A model generated the notes under the pieces. The model was not told the DNA's origin. It ran no database searches and saw only the letters and a list, made by a program, of their open reading frames with translations. A DNA stretch of 64,000 bases from Oscillospiraceae bacterium (GTDB lineage Bacteria; Bacillota; Clostridia; Oscillospirales; Ruminococcaceae). The stretch is taken from positions 1 to 64,000 of the forward strand of contig JAJQBX010000018.1 of the NCBI GenBank assembly GCA_021203065.1, read 5' to 3'. Of this stretch, positions 52,684 through 60,722 are shown one piece after another; the first letter of the stretch is position 1; every line of letters starts with the position of its first letter. A program made the translations under genes and the position numbers.

Positions 52684-53706
52684 TTACTTTTCCTCTGCCT
52701 CCTTTGCTTTCATTTCCTCAAGTGCTGTCGCTATCTCTTCGGTTACGTTCCGGTTTATGTAGAGCTTCGCCTGACGGATGGCGTTGAAGAATGCGTTTGC
52801 ATTCGATGAGCCGTGAGCCTTGATTACCGGTTTTGATGCACCCAAAAGCGGTGCTCCGCCGTATTCGGAGTAGTCGAGCTTCTTTCTCATTGCGTTGATT
52901 CTTTTAAGTACAAACAGCCCGGCTATCTTTCCTGTCACTCCGCTGAACATATCTTTTAAGTATGCTGAAATCAGCTTGCCCATTCCCTCATAGGTTTTGA
53001 GGACGAGGTTTCCGGAAAAACCGTCGGTTACGGCGACATCTGCGCCGCCCAAAGGAATTTCACGGGCTTCAATATTTCCGATGAAGTTTACGGGGGCGTT
53101 TCCGAGAAGCTTATAGGTTTCGACCTCCTGATCCCTGCCCTTGGTGGGCTCTGCGCCGATATTGATGAGAGCTGTTCTCGGATTCTCTACGCCCTGAAGC
53201 TTATTCATATATGCTGAACCCATTATTGCGAACTGTACGAGCATGTCTGGGCGGCATTCGGAGTTTGCACCGATGTCCAAAACCATGCAGGGCTGTTTTG
53301 TTGTCGGGAGAACCATTCCTATTGCGCATCGTTTGATGCCTTTCATTCTCTTGACGATGAACGTCGCACCGACTGTAAGAGCACCTGTTGAGCCGCCGGA
53401 GACGAAGGCGTCGCCCTCGCCGTCGTGGAGCATCTTGAGACCGACTGCCATTGAGCTGTCGGAATACTCCTTGAGAATCTTTGTCGGCTCGGTTTCGACC
53501 GCCATGACTGTCGGGGCATGGTGAATGGCTAACCCTGAAATATCGAGCTCGTTTTCCTTGGCACAGGTCTTGATTTTCTCCTCGTCGCCGACAAGGGTTA
53601 TGTCGACATCGAGCTCGCTCACAGCCCTGATTGCGCCCTTTATCACCTCGAGAGGAGCATTGTCCCCGCCGAAAGCGTCAACTATAACACGGATTTTTTC
53701 AGCCAT
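52684..53706 (-). CDS. plsX: Phosphate acyltransferase PlsX
   Basis: A 340-residue enzyme making acyl-phosphate from acyl-ACP, the first step of phospholipid synthesis in Firmicutes. Start VDAFGGDNAPLEVIKGA, GGSTGALTVGATF (about 103-115), ADVAVTDGFSGNLVLKTYEG (in the second third) and PLLGASKPVIKAHGSS. Located 3 bp after trmFO and right before rnc. Confidence 0.96.
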   Translation of the reverse strand: MAEKIRVIVDAFGGDNAPLEVIKGAIRAVSELDVDITLVGDEEKIKTCAKENELDISGLAIHHAPTVMAVETEPTKILKEYSDSSMAVGLKMLHDGEGDAFVSGGSTGALTVGATFIVKRMKGIKRCAIGMVLPTTKQPCMVLDIGANSECRPDMLVQFAIMGSAYMNKLQGVENPRTALINIGAEPTKGRDQEVETYKLLGNAPVNFIGNIEAREIPLGGADVAVTDGFSGNLVLKTYEGMGKLISAYLKDMFSGVTGKIAGLFVLKRINAMRKKLDYSEYGGAPLLGASKPVIKAHGSSNANAFFNAIRQAKLYINRNVTEEIATALEEMKAKEAEEK

Positions 53707-53708
53707 TT

Positions 53709-55034
53709 TTAAGCCTCCTTGGTCTCGGTCAGTGCCTGTTCAAGAGCGTTCATTGCACGCTCAGAAAGTGCCTGATATTTAAGTTGTTTGTTCTTTATCC
53801 TCTCCGGCAGCTCCGGCAGGATTCCCATATTTGCGCCCATCGGCTGAAATCCTGAGGGTGAACCGGTTTCGACATAGTCTGCAAGTGCACCAATCATAGT
53901 CTCTTTGGGAAGAGCTATCTCGGGAAGTCCCTTGAGCTTTCTTCCGAGGCTGAGCCCGGCATAGATTCCGCTTGCCGCTGATTCGGTGTAGCCCTCGACT
54001 CCGGTCATCTGACCAGCAAAATAGATTCTCTGGTCTTTTTTAAGGCAGAAATGCTTGTCCAGTAGCATCGGAGAATTCATGTAGGTGTTTCTGTGCATGA
54101 CGCCATAGCGCATGAATTCAGCATCCTTGAGTCCCGGAATCATCGAGAATACCCGCTTCTGTTCGCCGAACTTGAGATTTGTCTGGAAGCCGACGAGATT
54201 GTACATCCTGCCCTCCACATTCTCTTTTCTCAGCTGAACTACCGCATAGGGACGCCTGCCGGTGTTCGGGTCGATAAGCCCAACCGGCTTCAAGGGTCCG
54301 AAGCGCATTGCGTCCTCGCCACGCTTGGCAAGTGCCTCTATCGGCATACAGCCCTCATAGACCTTATAATTGTCCGAACCCGATTTCTCAAAATCGTGAA
54401 GAGGGGCGGTTTCGGCACTGATGAGCTCGTTGTAGAATGCCAAATACTCCTCTTTGTCCATCGGACAATTGAGGTAGTCGGCTTCGCCCTTGCCGTATCT
54501 TGAAGCCTCAAAAATGCGGGACATGTCGAGGCTGTCGGCAGTCACAATCGGTGCGGCGGCGTCGTGGAAATAGAGATAATCTTCACCGATGAGGGATTTT
54601 ATACTCTCGGAAAGAGCGTCGCTCGTGAGCGGTCCCGTTGCAATTATGACGTAGCCGTCGGGAATTTCGGTTATCTCTTCCGAAATGAATTCTATATCCG
54701 GGTGGCTTAAAATCTTTTCGGTGACCTTATCGGAAAAGTCCTTTCTCGAGACGGCTAATGCTCCGCCTGCCGGAACCCGGGTTTCGTCGGCTACCGGCAT
54801 TGTTACTGAGCCTAAGCGGCGCATTTCGAGCTTCAGAAGTCCTGCCGCAGAGTCCGGTCTTTCGGCTTTAAGGGAGTTTGAGCAGACGAGCTCGCAAAGA
54901 CCGGTGTACTTATGCGCAGGCGTGAATTTCCCCGGTTTCATGTCGTAAAGCCTGACGGGGATTCCCATATTTGCAAGAGTCCATGCCGCTTCACAGCCGG
55001 CAAGACCTCCGCCTATTACTGTTACCTTATTCAC
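53709..55034 (-). CDS. trmFO: Folate-dependent tRNA U54 methyltransferase TrmFO
   Basis: A 441-residue flavoprotein that methylates U54 in the T loop with methylene-THF. FAD motif GGGLAGCEAAW (8-18), then LVCSNSLKAERPDSAAG, CPMDKEEYLAFYN and TGVEGYTESAASGIYAG. GTG start overlapping the topA stop by eight bases. Order dprA-topA-trmFO as in Bacillus. Confidence 0.97.
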   Translation of the reverse strand: MNKVTVIGGGLAGCEAAWTLANMGIPVRLYDMKPGKFTPAHKYTGLCELVCSNSLKAERPDSAAGLLKLEMRRLGSVTMPVADETRVPAGGALAVSRKDFSDKVTEKILSHPDIEFISEEITEIPDGYVIIATGPLTSDALSESIKSLIGEDYLYFHDAAAPIVTADSLDMSRIFEASRYGKGEADYLNCPMDKEEYLAFYNELISAETAPLHDFEKSGSDNYKVYEGCMPIEALAKRGEDAMRFGPLKPVGLIDPNTGRRPYAVVQLRKENVEGRMYNLVGFQTNLKFGEQKRVFSMIPGLKDAEFMRYGVMHRNTYMNSPMLLDKHFCLKKDQRIYFAGQMTGVEGYTESAASGIYAGLSLGRKLKGLPEIALPKETMIGALADYVETGSPSGFQPMGANMGILPELPERIKNKQLKYQALSERAMNALEQALTETKEA

Positions 55035-57108
55035 CGCTCAAGTCCTTTTCGTAGTCGCAATTCCTCTGGTGGCAGAGGAGCTTGCCCGTCTTTGCTGAGC
55101 CTTTCTGGAAGAGGGTTGAACCGCACTTCGGGCAAATCTCAGCTGTCGGAGTGTCCCATGTCATGAATTCACAACTGGGGTTATCCTCACAGCCGAAGTA
55201 CTTCTTGCCTCTCTGGGTCTTCTTCTGAAGGAGCTTCTTGCCGCAGTAGGGGCACTTTCCGGGGGCTTCTATAACAAGTGTCTTGGTATTCGTGCACTCA
55301 GGGAATCCGGAGCACGCCAAGAATTTACCGTATTTGCCTATCTTTATCACCATCGGCTTGCCGCAGAGCTCGCAGATCTGGTCTGTCGGTTCATCGGGGA
55401 CTCTGACACGCTTTCCGTCAAGGTCTTTTTCAGCCTGCTGGAGGGATTTATCGAAGCCGTCATAGAAATTCTTAAGGGTTTCGTGCCAGTCGGCTTTGCC
55501 AAGCTCGATGTCGTCAAGATTTGACTCCATCTGGGCGGTGAAATCGACGTCAACTATGTCCTCAAAGTGCTCTTTCATCAGCTCGGTTGTGACCTCGCCT
55601 AACGCTGTCGGCTTGAGCTGTTTGCCCTCACGCTCGACGTAGGAACGCTGTAAAATCGTTGTAATTGTTGTGGCATAGGTTGATGGGCGGGCGATGCCAT
55701 ACTCCTTGAACGCCTTGATTAGGGTTGCCTCGGTGTATCTTGCCGGAGGCTGGGTGAAGTGCTGGATACCGTCGACCGACTTTACCTTGAGGACGTCTCC
55801 CTTTGCTAAAATCGGGATTTTCTCAGAATCGTCATCCTTTGACTCTTCATATAAAACGGTGAAGCCGTCGAACCTGACTGCAAAGCCGGAAGCCTTGAAC
55901 GTGCAACCGTTCACCTCGGCGGTTACACTCTGGGTGTCCATTATGCAGTCAGCCATCTGGCTGGCAAGAAATCTTGACCAGATGAGTTTATATAGCTTAT
56001 ATTGGTCGTTTGTGAGGCTCGGCTTAGCCCTTTCAGGCGTCAGCTCTATCATCGTGGGTCTTATAGCCTCGTGGGCATCCTGAACGTTGTTGCCGCCGGA
56101 TTTATAATTTCTCGGCTTTTCGGGAAGATACTGTGTGCCATAGTTATCGGTGATGAACTGTGCGGCTGACGCTTTCGCCTCGTCGGAGATACGAAGCGAA
56201 TCGGTACGCATGTAGGTGATAAGACCGACCGCTCCCAAGCCCTCTATTTCGACACCCTCATAGAGCTCCTGAGCGATATTCATGGTTCTTCTTGAATTGA
56301 AGTTGTAACGCTGTGCGGTGTCCTGTAGCAGCGATGCCGTCGAGAACGGTGCGGCAGGGGCTTTTGAGCGTGTGCCCTTTCTGAGGGCGGTTACAACAAA
56401 GTCTCCGCCATCAATTTTGGCTAATACAGCGTCGGTTTCGTCTTTAGTTTTAAGCTCAGCCTTTTTGCCGTCAACGGCAGTGAGACGGGCAGTGAACGCT
56501 TTTCTTGAGGACTTGCCCAAGAGCTTTGCCTCGATTGACCAATATTCCTCGGGAGTGAATTTCTTTATCTCCTCTTCCCTGTCGACTATCATTCTGACGG
56601 CGACCGACTGGACACGTCCGGCGGAGAGACCCTTGCGGACCTTTCTCCAAAGGAACGGAGAGAGCTTATAGCCGACGATTCTGTCTAAAATCCGCCTTGT
56701 CTGCTGGGCGTTTACTATATTCATATCTATCTGCCGGGGCTTGGCGATTCCCGCTTCCACACCGGTTTTGGTTATCTCGTTGAAAGTAATTCTGTTTTTC
56801 TCGCTCGGGTTGAAGCCAAGGATTGTTGCCAAGTGCCACGATATGGCTTCTCCCTCACGGTCGGGGTCGGTTGCAAAATAGACGTGCCCCGCTTTTTTAG
56901 CACGCTTTTTTATGTCGTCGATTACCTTTTCCTTGCCTTTTATATCGACATAGGTAGGCTCGAAGTTATGCTCAATATCTACGCCAAGCTTTGACTTGGG
57001 GAGGTCCCTTACATGACCGACGCATGCGACCACATCGTAGCCGCTTCCGAGAGTCGACTTGACTGTGTGAATCTTTGAGGGCGACTCTACTATAATTAAA
57101 TCTGACAT
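55027..57108 (-). CDS. topA: DNA topoisomerase I
   Basis: A 693-residue type IA topoisomerase. Toprim domain at the start (LIIVESPSKIHTVKS ... ATDPDREGEAISWHL), catalytic Tyr in GLITYMRTDS (about 300), and three C-terminal four-cysteine zinc modules (about 575-690): CELCGKP..., CPYCGKK..., CPKCGST.... It relaxes negative supercoils. 46 bp after dprA. Confidence 0.97.
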   Translation of the reverse strand: MSDLIIVESPSKIHTVKSTLGSGYDVVACVGHVRDLPKSKLGVDIEHNFEPTYVDIKGKEKVIDDIKKRAKKAGHVYFATDPDREGEAISWHLATILGFNPSEKNRITFNEITKTGVEAGIAKPRQIDMNIVNAQQTRRILDRIVGYKLSPFLWRKVRKGLSAGRVQSVAVRMIVDREEEIKKFTPEEYWSIEAKLLGKSSRKAFTARLTAVDGKKAELKTKDETDAVLAKIDGGDFVVTALRKGTRSKAPAAPFSTASLLQDTAQRYNFNSRRTMNIAQELYEGVEIEGLGAVGLITYMRTDSLRISDEAKASAAQFITDNYGTQYLPEKPRNYKSGGNNVQDAHEAIRPTMIELTPERAKPSLTNDQYKLYKLIWSRFLASQMADCIMDTQSVTAEVNGCTFKASGFAVRFDGFTVLYEESKDDDSEKIPILAKGDVLKVKSVDGIQHFTQPPARYTEATLIKAFKEYGIARPSTYATTITTILQRSYVEREGKQLKPTALGEVTTELMKEHFEDIVDVDFTAQMESNLDDIELGKADWHETLKNFYDGFDKSLQQAEKDLDGKRVRVPDEPTDQICELCGKPMVIKIGKYGKFLACSGFPECTNTKTLVIEAPGKCPYCGKKLLQKKTQRGKKYFGCEDNPSCEFMTWDTPTAEICPKCGSTLFQKGSAKTGKLLCHQRNCDYEKDLSGE

Positions 57109-57154
57109 TACTTATATTGCCTTTCTTCTTTCAGTCCGGATGCAAAATGCGCAA

Positions 57155-58384
57155 TCAGACTGTGTATCTGTTTCCGGAGAGTGAACGGATTATTCCGTCG
57201 AGTTCAAGCTCGGTAAGAGCTGTTTCGAGATCCAAAGTATCCTCGACATTTTCGGCTATCTCGTCAAACAGAACTATCCCGTTACTTAGGATATATTCGA
57301 CGATTTTGCGCCTGTCGTCCGAAAGCCCGGACATATCCGGAAGCGGTCTTGGTTCGATTACCTGCTCTGCCGGCTCAGAATCCTGAGGCTTGGGACGGGA
57401 ATTCTTTTTTGTTGGTCTTATCGGGGTGGGCTCGGGGTTCTTATTGATTCCGAAAAGCCCGCTCTGGCTTCTCTGGGAAAATACGTCTGCGCTGTAGTTG
57501 AGGCGGTGGGCATAGACGCTGTAGTACTCGTTCAGGATGTCCCTTGAGTCGAACACAGGAATTGCACCGTCACGCAAAAGCGAGATGACGCCTGAATAGG
57601 AATCATCATACAGATTATGCGGCGGAACGCAGAAAATGTCCTTACCCTGAGAGAGTGCGAATGCCGCTGTGCTCAGTGAACCGCTGGTTGAACCTGCCTG
57701 CAGGATAAGCGTTCCCAAGCCGATTGCGGACAAAATCCTGTTTCTCATCCGGAAATTGAGCGCATTTGAACCGGAATGAGGGAGACATTCACTGATGACT
57801 GCGCCATGTGCGGAAACTGCCCTCTTCATTGCGGTTGAATTCTTCGGGTAATCATAGAGAAGCCCACATGGCATGACAGTGTAGACCTTGCCGCCAGCCT
57901 TTATTGCGGAGACCAGAGACACCGAATCGAGCCCTGAGGCGCATCCGCTTGCTATGGTGACTCCTGCCTGCGCAAGCTCGCCTATAAGTCTTGAAGATAT
58001 GGCTCTTGAATAGTCGTCCGGCTTTCTTGTTCCGACTGCAGTGATTATTACGCTTTCGTCAATCCGGTCAAGTCTGCCTAATGTAAATATTACCGACGGA
58101 GGATTGTAGATTTCTCTTAATCTGTCGGGAAAGTCGGGATCGTCATAGGAATAGATTGTGATTCTTTGCTTCTCGCATTCTGAGATAAGCTCACTTACCT
58201 TATCCATCGTGGCGAGCTCGAACGCCTTTTTATCCTGAGGAAGAACGTTGCTATAGTCGCCGGAGGAGATATGCTCATACGCCTCGTCGACAGAACTATA
58301 GTGGCTCATGAGATTCCACTTTCTCGAGTTTGCAGGTCCATAGACCAATGTCAGCCAGAGCCAGTATTTCGTCGATTCGGTCAT
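57155..58384 (-). CDS. dprA: DNA-processing protein DprA
   Basis: A 409-residue protein that loads RecA on incoming single-strand DNA in transformation. N-terminal helical domain, Rossmann core with VGTRKPDDYS (about 112), SGCASGLDSVSLVSA, and the signature NFRMRNRILSAIG (about 210), a proline-rich linker (about 305-345) and a C-terminal winged helix (about 350-409). GGAGG before the ATG. Together with comEA-like this hints at a competence system; other com genes are not in the window. Confidence 0.94.
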   Translation of the reverse strand: MTESTKYWLWLTLVYGPANSRKWNLMSHYSSVDEAYEHISSGDYSNVLPQDKKAFELATMDKVSELISECEKQRITIYSYDDPDFPDRLREIYNPPSVIFTLGRLDRIDESVIITAVGTRKPDDYSRAISSRLIGELAQAGVTIASGCASGLDSVSLVSAIKAGGKVYTVMPCGLLYDYPKNSTAMKRAVSAHGAVISECLPHSGSNALNFRMRNRILSAIGLGTLILQAGSTSGSLSTAAFALSQGKDIFCVPPHNLYDDSYSGVISLLRDGAIPVFDSRDILNEYYSVYAHRLNYSADVFSQRSQSGLFGINKNPEPTPIRPTKKNSRPKPQDSEPAEQVIEPRPLPDMSGLSDDRRKIVEYILSNGIVLFDEIAENVEDTLDLETALTELELDGIIRSLSGNRYTV

Positions 58385-58405
58385 TATAAGGTGTCCTCCC
58401 TTTGT

Positions 58406-59200
58406 TTATTTTGTCATTTCCCAGAGTGTTATTGCGGCGGCTGTTGCGGCGTTGAGGGATTCGGTTGAGCCTTTCATCCTGATAGTTATGCGCTTGCGGC
58501 AGAGTGCGACGTCTTCTTCCGAAAGACCATTTCCCTCATTTCCGATTACAACGCAGGAGCTGCCGCAGAATATCGTTTCACGGATGCTCTCGGCGTCCTG
58601 ATCGACCACTGCGGCGTAAAGCGTTACTCCACAGTCCTGAAGAAGCTGTGCGGCTTCCGGGAAGCTCAGGTCGTCAATGAACGGGACTCTGAATATTGAA
58701 CCCATTGTGGAGCGGATGGTTTTTGGATTGTACACATCACAGCAGTTGCACAGAAAAACTCCGTCCAAGCCCACGGCGTCGGCGACTCTCAAGATAGTTC
58801 CGACGTTTCCGGGGTCCTGAAGTCCATCCAAAACCGCAAAACGACTTCCGCTTTTTATTTTACCAACGCTGAGATTTTTGTCAAGTACCGGAGCGACAGA
58901 AAAAATTCCTTGGGAGGTTTTTGTGTCCTCAAGAATGCCTGAAAGCTTGTCTGTGATAAGATATATTTTGCCGCCGGAGCTCTCCTTGAGGAGCTCTATA
59001 TCATCAAAATATTTCTCAAGAGCATCCTCGGTTATGAAGATGCCGTCAAGGCTGACGCCCGATTTTGCAGCGTCGAGAGTCAGACGTGCGCCCTCAAGGA
59101 CGAATTTATGCTCAGAACTGCGGTATTTCTTGTTGTCCCGCAGTTTAATATATTCTTTTACGAGAGGGTTATCCTTACTTGTTATGAATCTTAATTCCAT
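58406..59200 (-). CDS. TrmH/SpoU family RNA 2'-O-methyltransferase
   Basis: A 264-residue SPOUT methyltransferase. N-terminal L7Ae-like RNA-binding part (1-95) and knot domain with motif 1 DGLQDPGNVGTILRVADA (about 140-157), motif 2 VVIGNEGNGLS (about 215) and motif 3 IRMKGSTESLNAATAAAI. The rRNA or tRNA target is unknown. The start at 59200 fits the family; the ORF could extend 25 codons upstream without a ribosome site. Confidence 0.9.
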   Translation of the reverse strand: MELRFITSKDNPLVKEYIKLRDNKKYRSSEHKFVLEGARLTLDAAKSGVSLDGIFITEDALEKYFDDIELLKESSGGKIYLITDKLSGILEDTKTSQGIFSVAPVLDKNLSVGKIKSGSRFAVLDGLQDPGNVGTILRVADAVGLDGVFLCNCCDVYNPKTIRSTMGSIFRVPFIDDLSFPEAAQLLQDCGVTLYAAVVDQDAESIRETIFCGSSCVVIGNEGNGLSEEDVALCRKRITIRMKGSTESLNAATAAAITLWEMTK

Positions 59201-59266
59201 TTTTTCTATTATTTCTCCGTTATTCCTTAATTTCTTCGCCTGAAAACGAATTCGCCCAAATGCGAA

Positions 59267-59298
59267 TATAACCACGCCCGCATGGGAGCGTGGTTATA
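59267..59298 (-). terminator. Hairpin after rplT
   Basis: Perfect 11-bp stem TATAACCACGC/GCGTGGTTATA with a 10-base loop, starting 10 bases after the rplT stop. The following sequence is TTCGC, so the T-run is weak; part of the transcription may pass on to trmH. Confidence 0.65.
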
Positions 59299-59307
59299 GA
59301 TTTTTAA

Positions 59308-59664
59308 TTAGTTAAGTGCTGCCTTAGCCTTTTCAGTGATTGCGGTGAAGCCTGCAGGGTCGTTGATTGCGATTTCTGAAAGCATCTTGCGGTTGATGGT
59401 GATGCCAGCTTTCTTCAAGCCGTTCATCAGAGTTGAATAGTTCATTCCGTTTGCCTTGGCTGCTGCAGAGATTCTTGCGATCCAGAGTTGTCTGAACTGA
59501 CGCTTTTTCTGCTTTCTGCCGATATATGCATAGTTGCCACTCTTCATGACAGCCTGTTTTGCCATCTTGAAGTGCTTGCTCTTTGCGCCCCAGTAGCCCT
59601 TTGCGAGCTTCAAGGTCGAATTTCTCCTTTTACGGGTCATCATTGCGCCCTTTACACGAGCCAT
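59308..59664 (-). CDS. rplT: 50S ribosomal protein L20
   Basis: A 118-residue basic protein with [33 protein letters not shown] and a C-terminal globular part, all as in L20. L20 starts 50S assembly and represses its own operon. GGAGG before the ATG; 25 bp after rpmI. Confidence 0.97.
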   Translation of the reverse strand: MARVKGAMMTRKRRNSTLKLAKGYWGAKSKHFKMAKQAVMKSGNYAYIGRKQKKRQFRQLWIARISAAAKANGMNYSTLMNGLKKAGITINRKMLSEIAINDPAGFTAITEKAKAALN

Positions 59665-59689
59665 ATCTGTTTACCTCCAGTATTTTCGA

Positions 59690-59893
59690 TTATTTGTAAG
59701 GAATGGTCTTCTTGAGTGCTTCGACGTTTGCGCTTGATGCATATGCCGTGCCTCTGGCGATTCTCTTTGCCTTATGATCCTTAGAGACCAAACGATGTCT
59801 CTTGTTAGCGTGCTGGAACTTAACCTTGCCAGTTCCGGTCAGGCTGAAACGCTTTTTGGAACCGGAATGGGTCTTAATCTTATTCTTTGCCAT
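59690..59893 (-). CDS. rpmI: 50S ribosomal protein L35
   Basis: A 67-residue basic protein: KIKTHSGSKKRFSLTGTGK and HANKRHRLVSKDHKAKR are L35 signatures. AAGGAGG before the ATG. Second gene of infC-rpmI-rplT. Confidence 0.97.
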   Translation of the reverse strand: MAKNKIKTHSGSKKRFSLTGTGKVKFQHANKRHRLVSKDHKAKRIARGTAYASSANVEALKKTIPYK

Positions 59894-59921
59894 TTTTGGA
59901 TTGTCCTCCTTAATGAATTAT

Positions 59922-60446
59922 TTACTTACTCGCCTTGGGGGAAATCATCAGAGTGATGTTTCTGCCCTCGACCTTGCTGGGCTTATCGAATGTGCCATAT
60001 TCGGCGACCGCTTCCTTGAACTGGTCAAGAAGCTTATCGCTGAGCTCGGAATGAAGTGGGACGCCCTTGCGGAACTGGAGACGGACGGACACCTTGACCT
60101 TGTCGCCACCTTTCAGGAACTTGATTGCCTGATTGACTTTCGTGTTGAAGTCGCCTCCGTCGATCTTCGAGGTCATTCTGACTTCTTTGATTTCGACTAT
60201 CTTCTGGTTCTTTCTGGCTTCCTTTTCTCGCTTGGACTGCTCGAAGCAGTACTTGCCGTAATCCATGATTTTGCATACCGGCGGATTTGCCGTGGGCGCA
60301 ATTTTAACAAGATCAAGCTCTTTCTGGTTCGCAATCTTCTGCGCTTCCTTTGAGGAGATGATCCCTAATTGTGTGCCGTCTGAGTCGATGACTCTGACCT
60401 GCGGGTCACGGATTTCTTCATTGATCTGATGAGCTATGTTAGCTAT
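59922..60446 (-). CDS. infC: Translation initiation factor IF-3
   Basis: A 174-residue factor: N-domain with INEEIRDPQVRVIDSDGTQLG, linker with P-V-C-K-I-M-D-Y-G-K-Y, C-domain with K-E-V-R-M-T-S-K-I and PSKVEGRNITLMISPK. It checks the start codon on the 30S subunit. The start is placed at an ATA (60444-60446), nine bases after GGAGG; no ATG, GTG or TTG is present in frame between this ribosome site and the conserved domain. Rare starts such as ATT or ATA are known for infC and let IF-3 repress itself. A TTG at 60500 lies before the ribosome site. Confidence 0.92.
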   Translation of the reverse strand: MANIAHQINEEIRDPQVRVIDSDGTQLGIISSKEAQKIANQKELDLVKIAPTANPPVCKIMDYGKYCFEQSKREKEARKNQKIVEIKEVRMTSKIDGGDFNTKVNQAIKFLKGGDKVKVSVRLQFRKGVPLHSELSDKLLDQFKEAVAEYGTFDKPSKVEGRNITLMISPKASK

Positions 60447-60481
60447 GGTGCTACACCTCCGAAAATTATTCTGGTCTTGCT

Positions 60482-60529
60482 TTGCAAATTGCTCTTGCAA
60501 ATCGCTTCTGCAAATTGCTCTGCAAATTT
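60482..60529. repeat. Four 13-bp tandem repeats before infC
   Basis: Units of the type TTGCAAATTGCTC begin at 60482, 60495, 60508 and 60521, the last one cut short; the second and third carry one to three changes. They lie between the attenuator and the ribosome site. Confidence 0.8.
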
Positions 60530-60535
60530 ACCCAG

Positions 60536-60566
60536 CAAAAAAGCGCAAACACATGGTTTACGCTCA
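60536..60566 (-). terminator. Attenuator in the infC leader
   Basis: GAGCGTAAAC pairs with GTTTGCGCT around a 5-base loop and TTTTTT follows, about 90 bases before the infC start. A terminator ahead of the first gene implies control by attenuation. Confidence 0.8.
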
Positions 60567-60676
60567 CAAAATCACTCACGGCAGGGCTGAGCCCAACCGA
60601 AAATCATCTTTATTGACCTCTTCACGATAGCTTGAGGTGAGAACGTAAACGTTGCTACTTTCTTTACGGTTGACAT

Positions 60677-60705
60677 TATATACCGTGAGTGTGGATTTGT
60701 CAAGA
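60677..60705 (-). promoter_or_regulatory. infC operon promoter
   Basis: Perfect consensus: TTGACA (60700-60705), 17 bp, TATAAT (60677-60682). It starts 18 bp after the addA stop codon. Confidence 0.9.
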
Positions 60706-60722
60706 GTTTTTCTGAAAAAATT

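Larger units (their letters stand above)
60447..60670 (-). promoter_or_regulatory. infC operon leader, probably L20-regulated
   Basis: A leader of about 220 nt. It contains CTCAAGCTATCGTGAAGAGGTC (read in parts), a terminator and four 13-nt repeats before the ribosome site. In Bacillus the equivalent leader is bound by L20, which makes the terminator form. Whether this one fits the Rfam L20 leader has not been tested. Confidence 0.6.

Noticed and set aside
60498-60500. TTG at 60500 as the infC start
   Set aside because: It lies before the ribosome site and would translate the 13-bp repeats, which no IF-3 contains.
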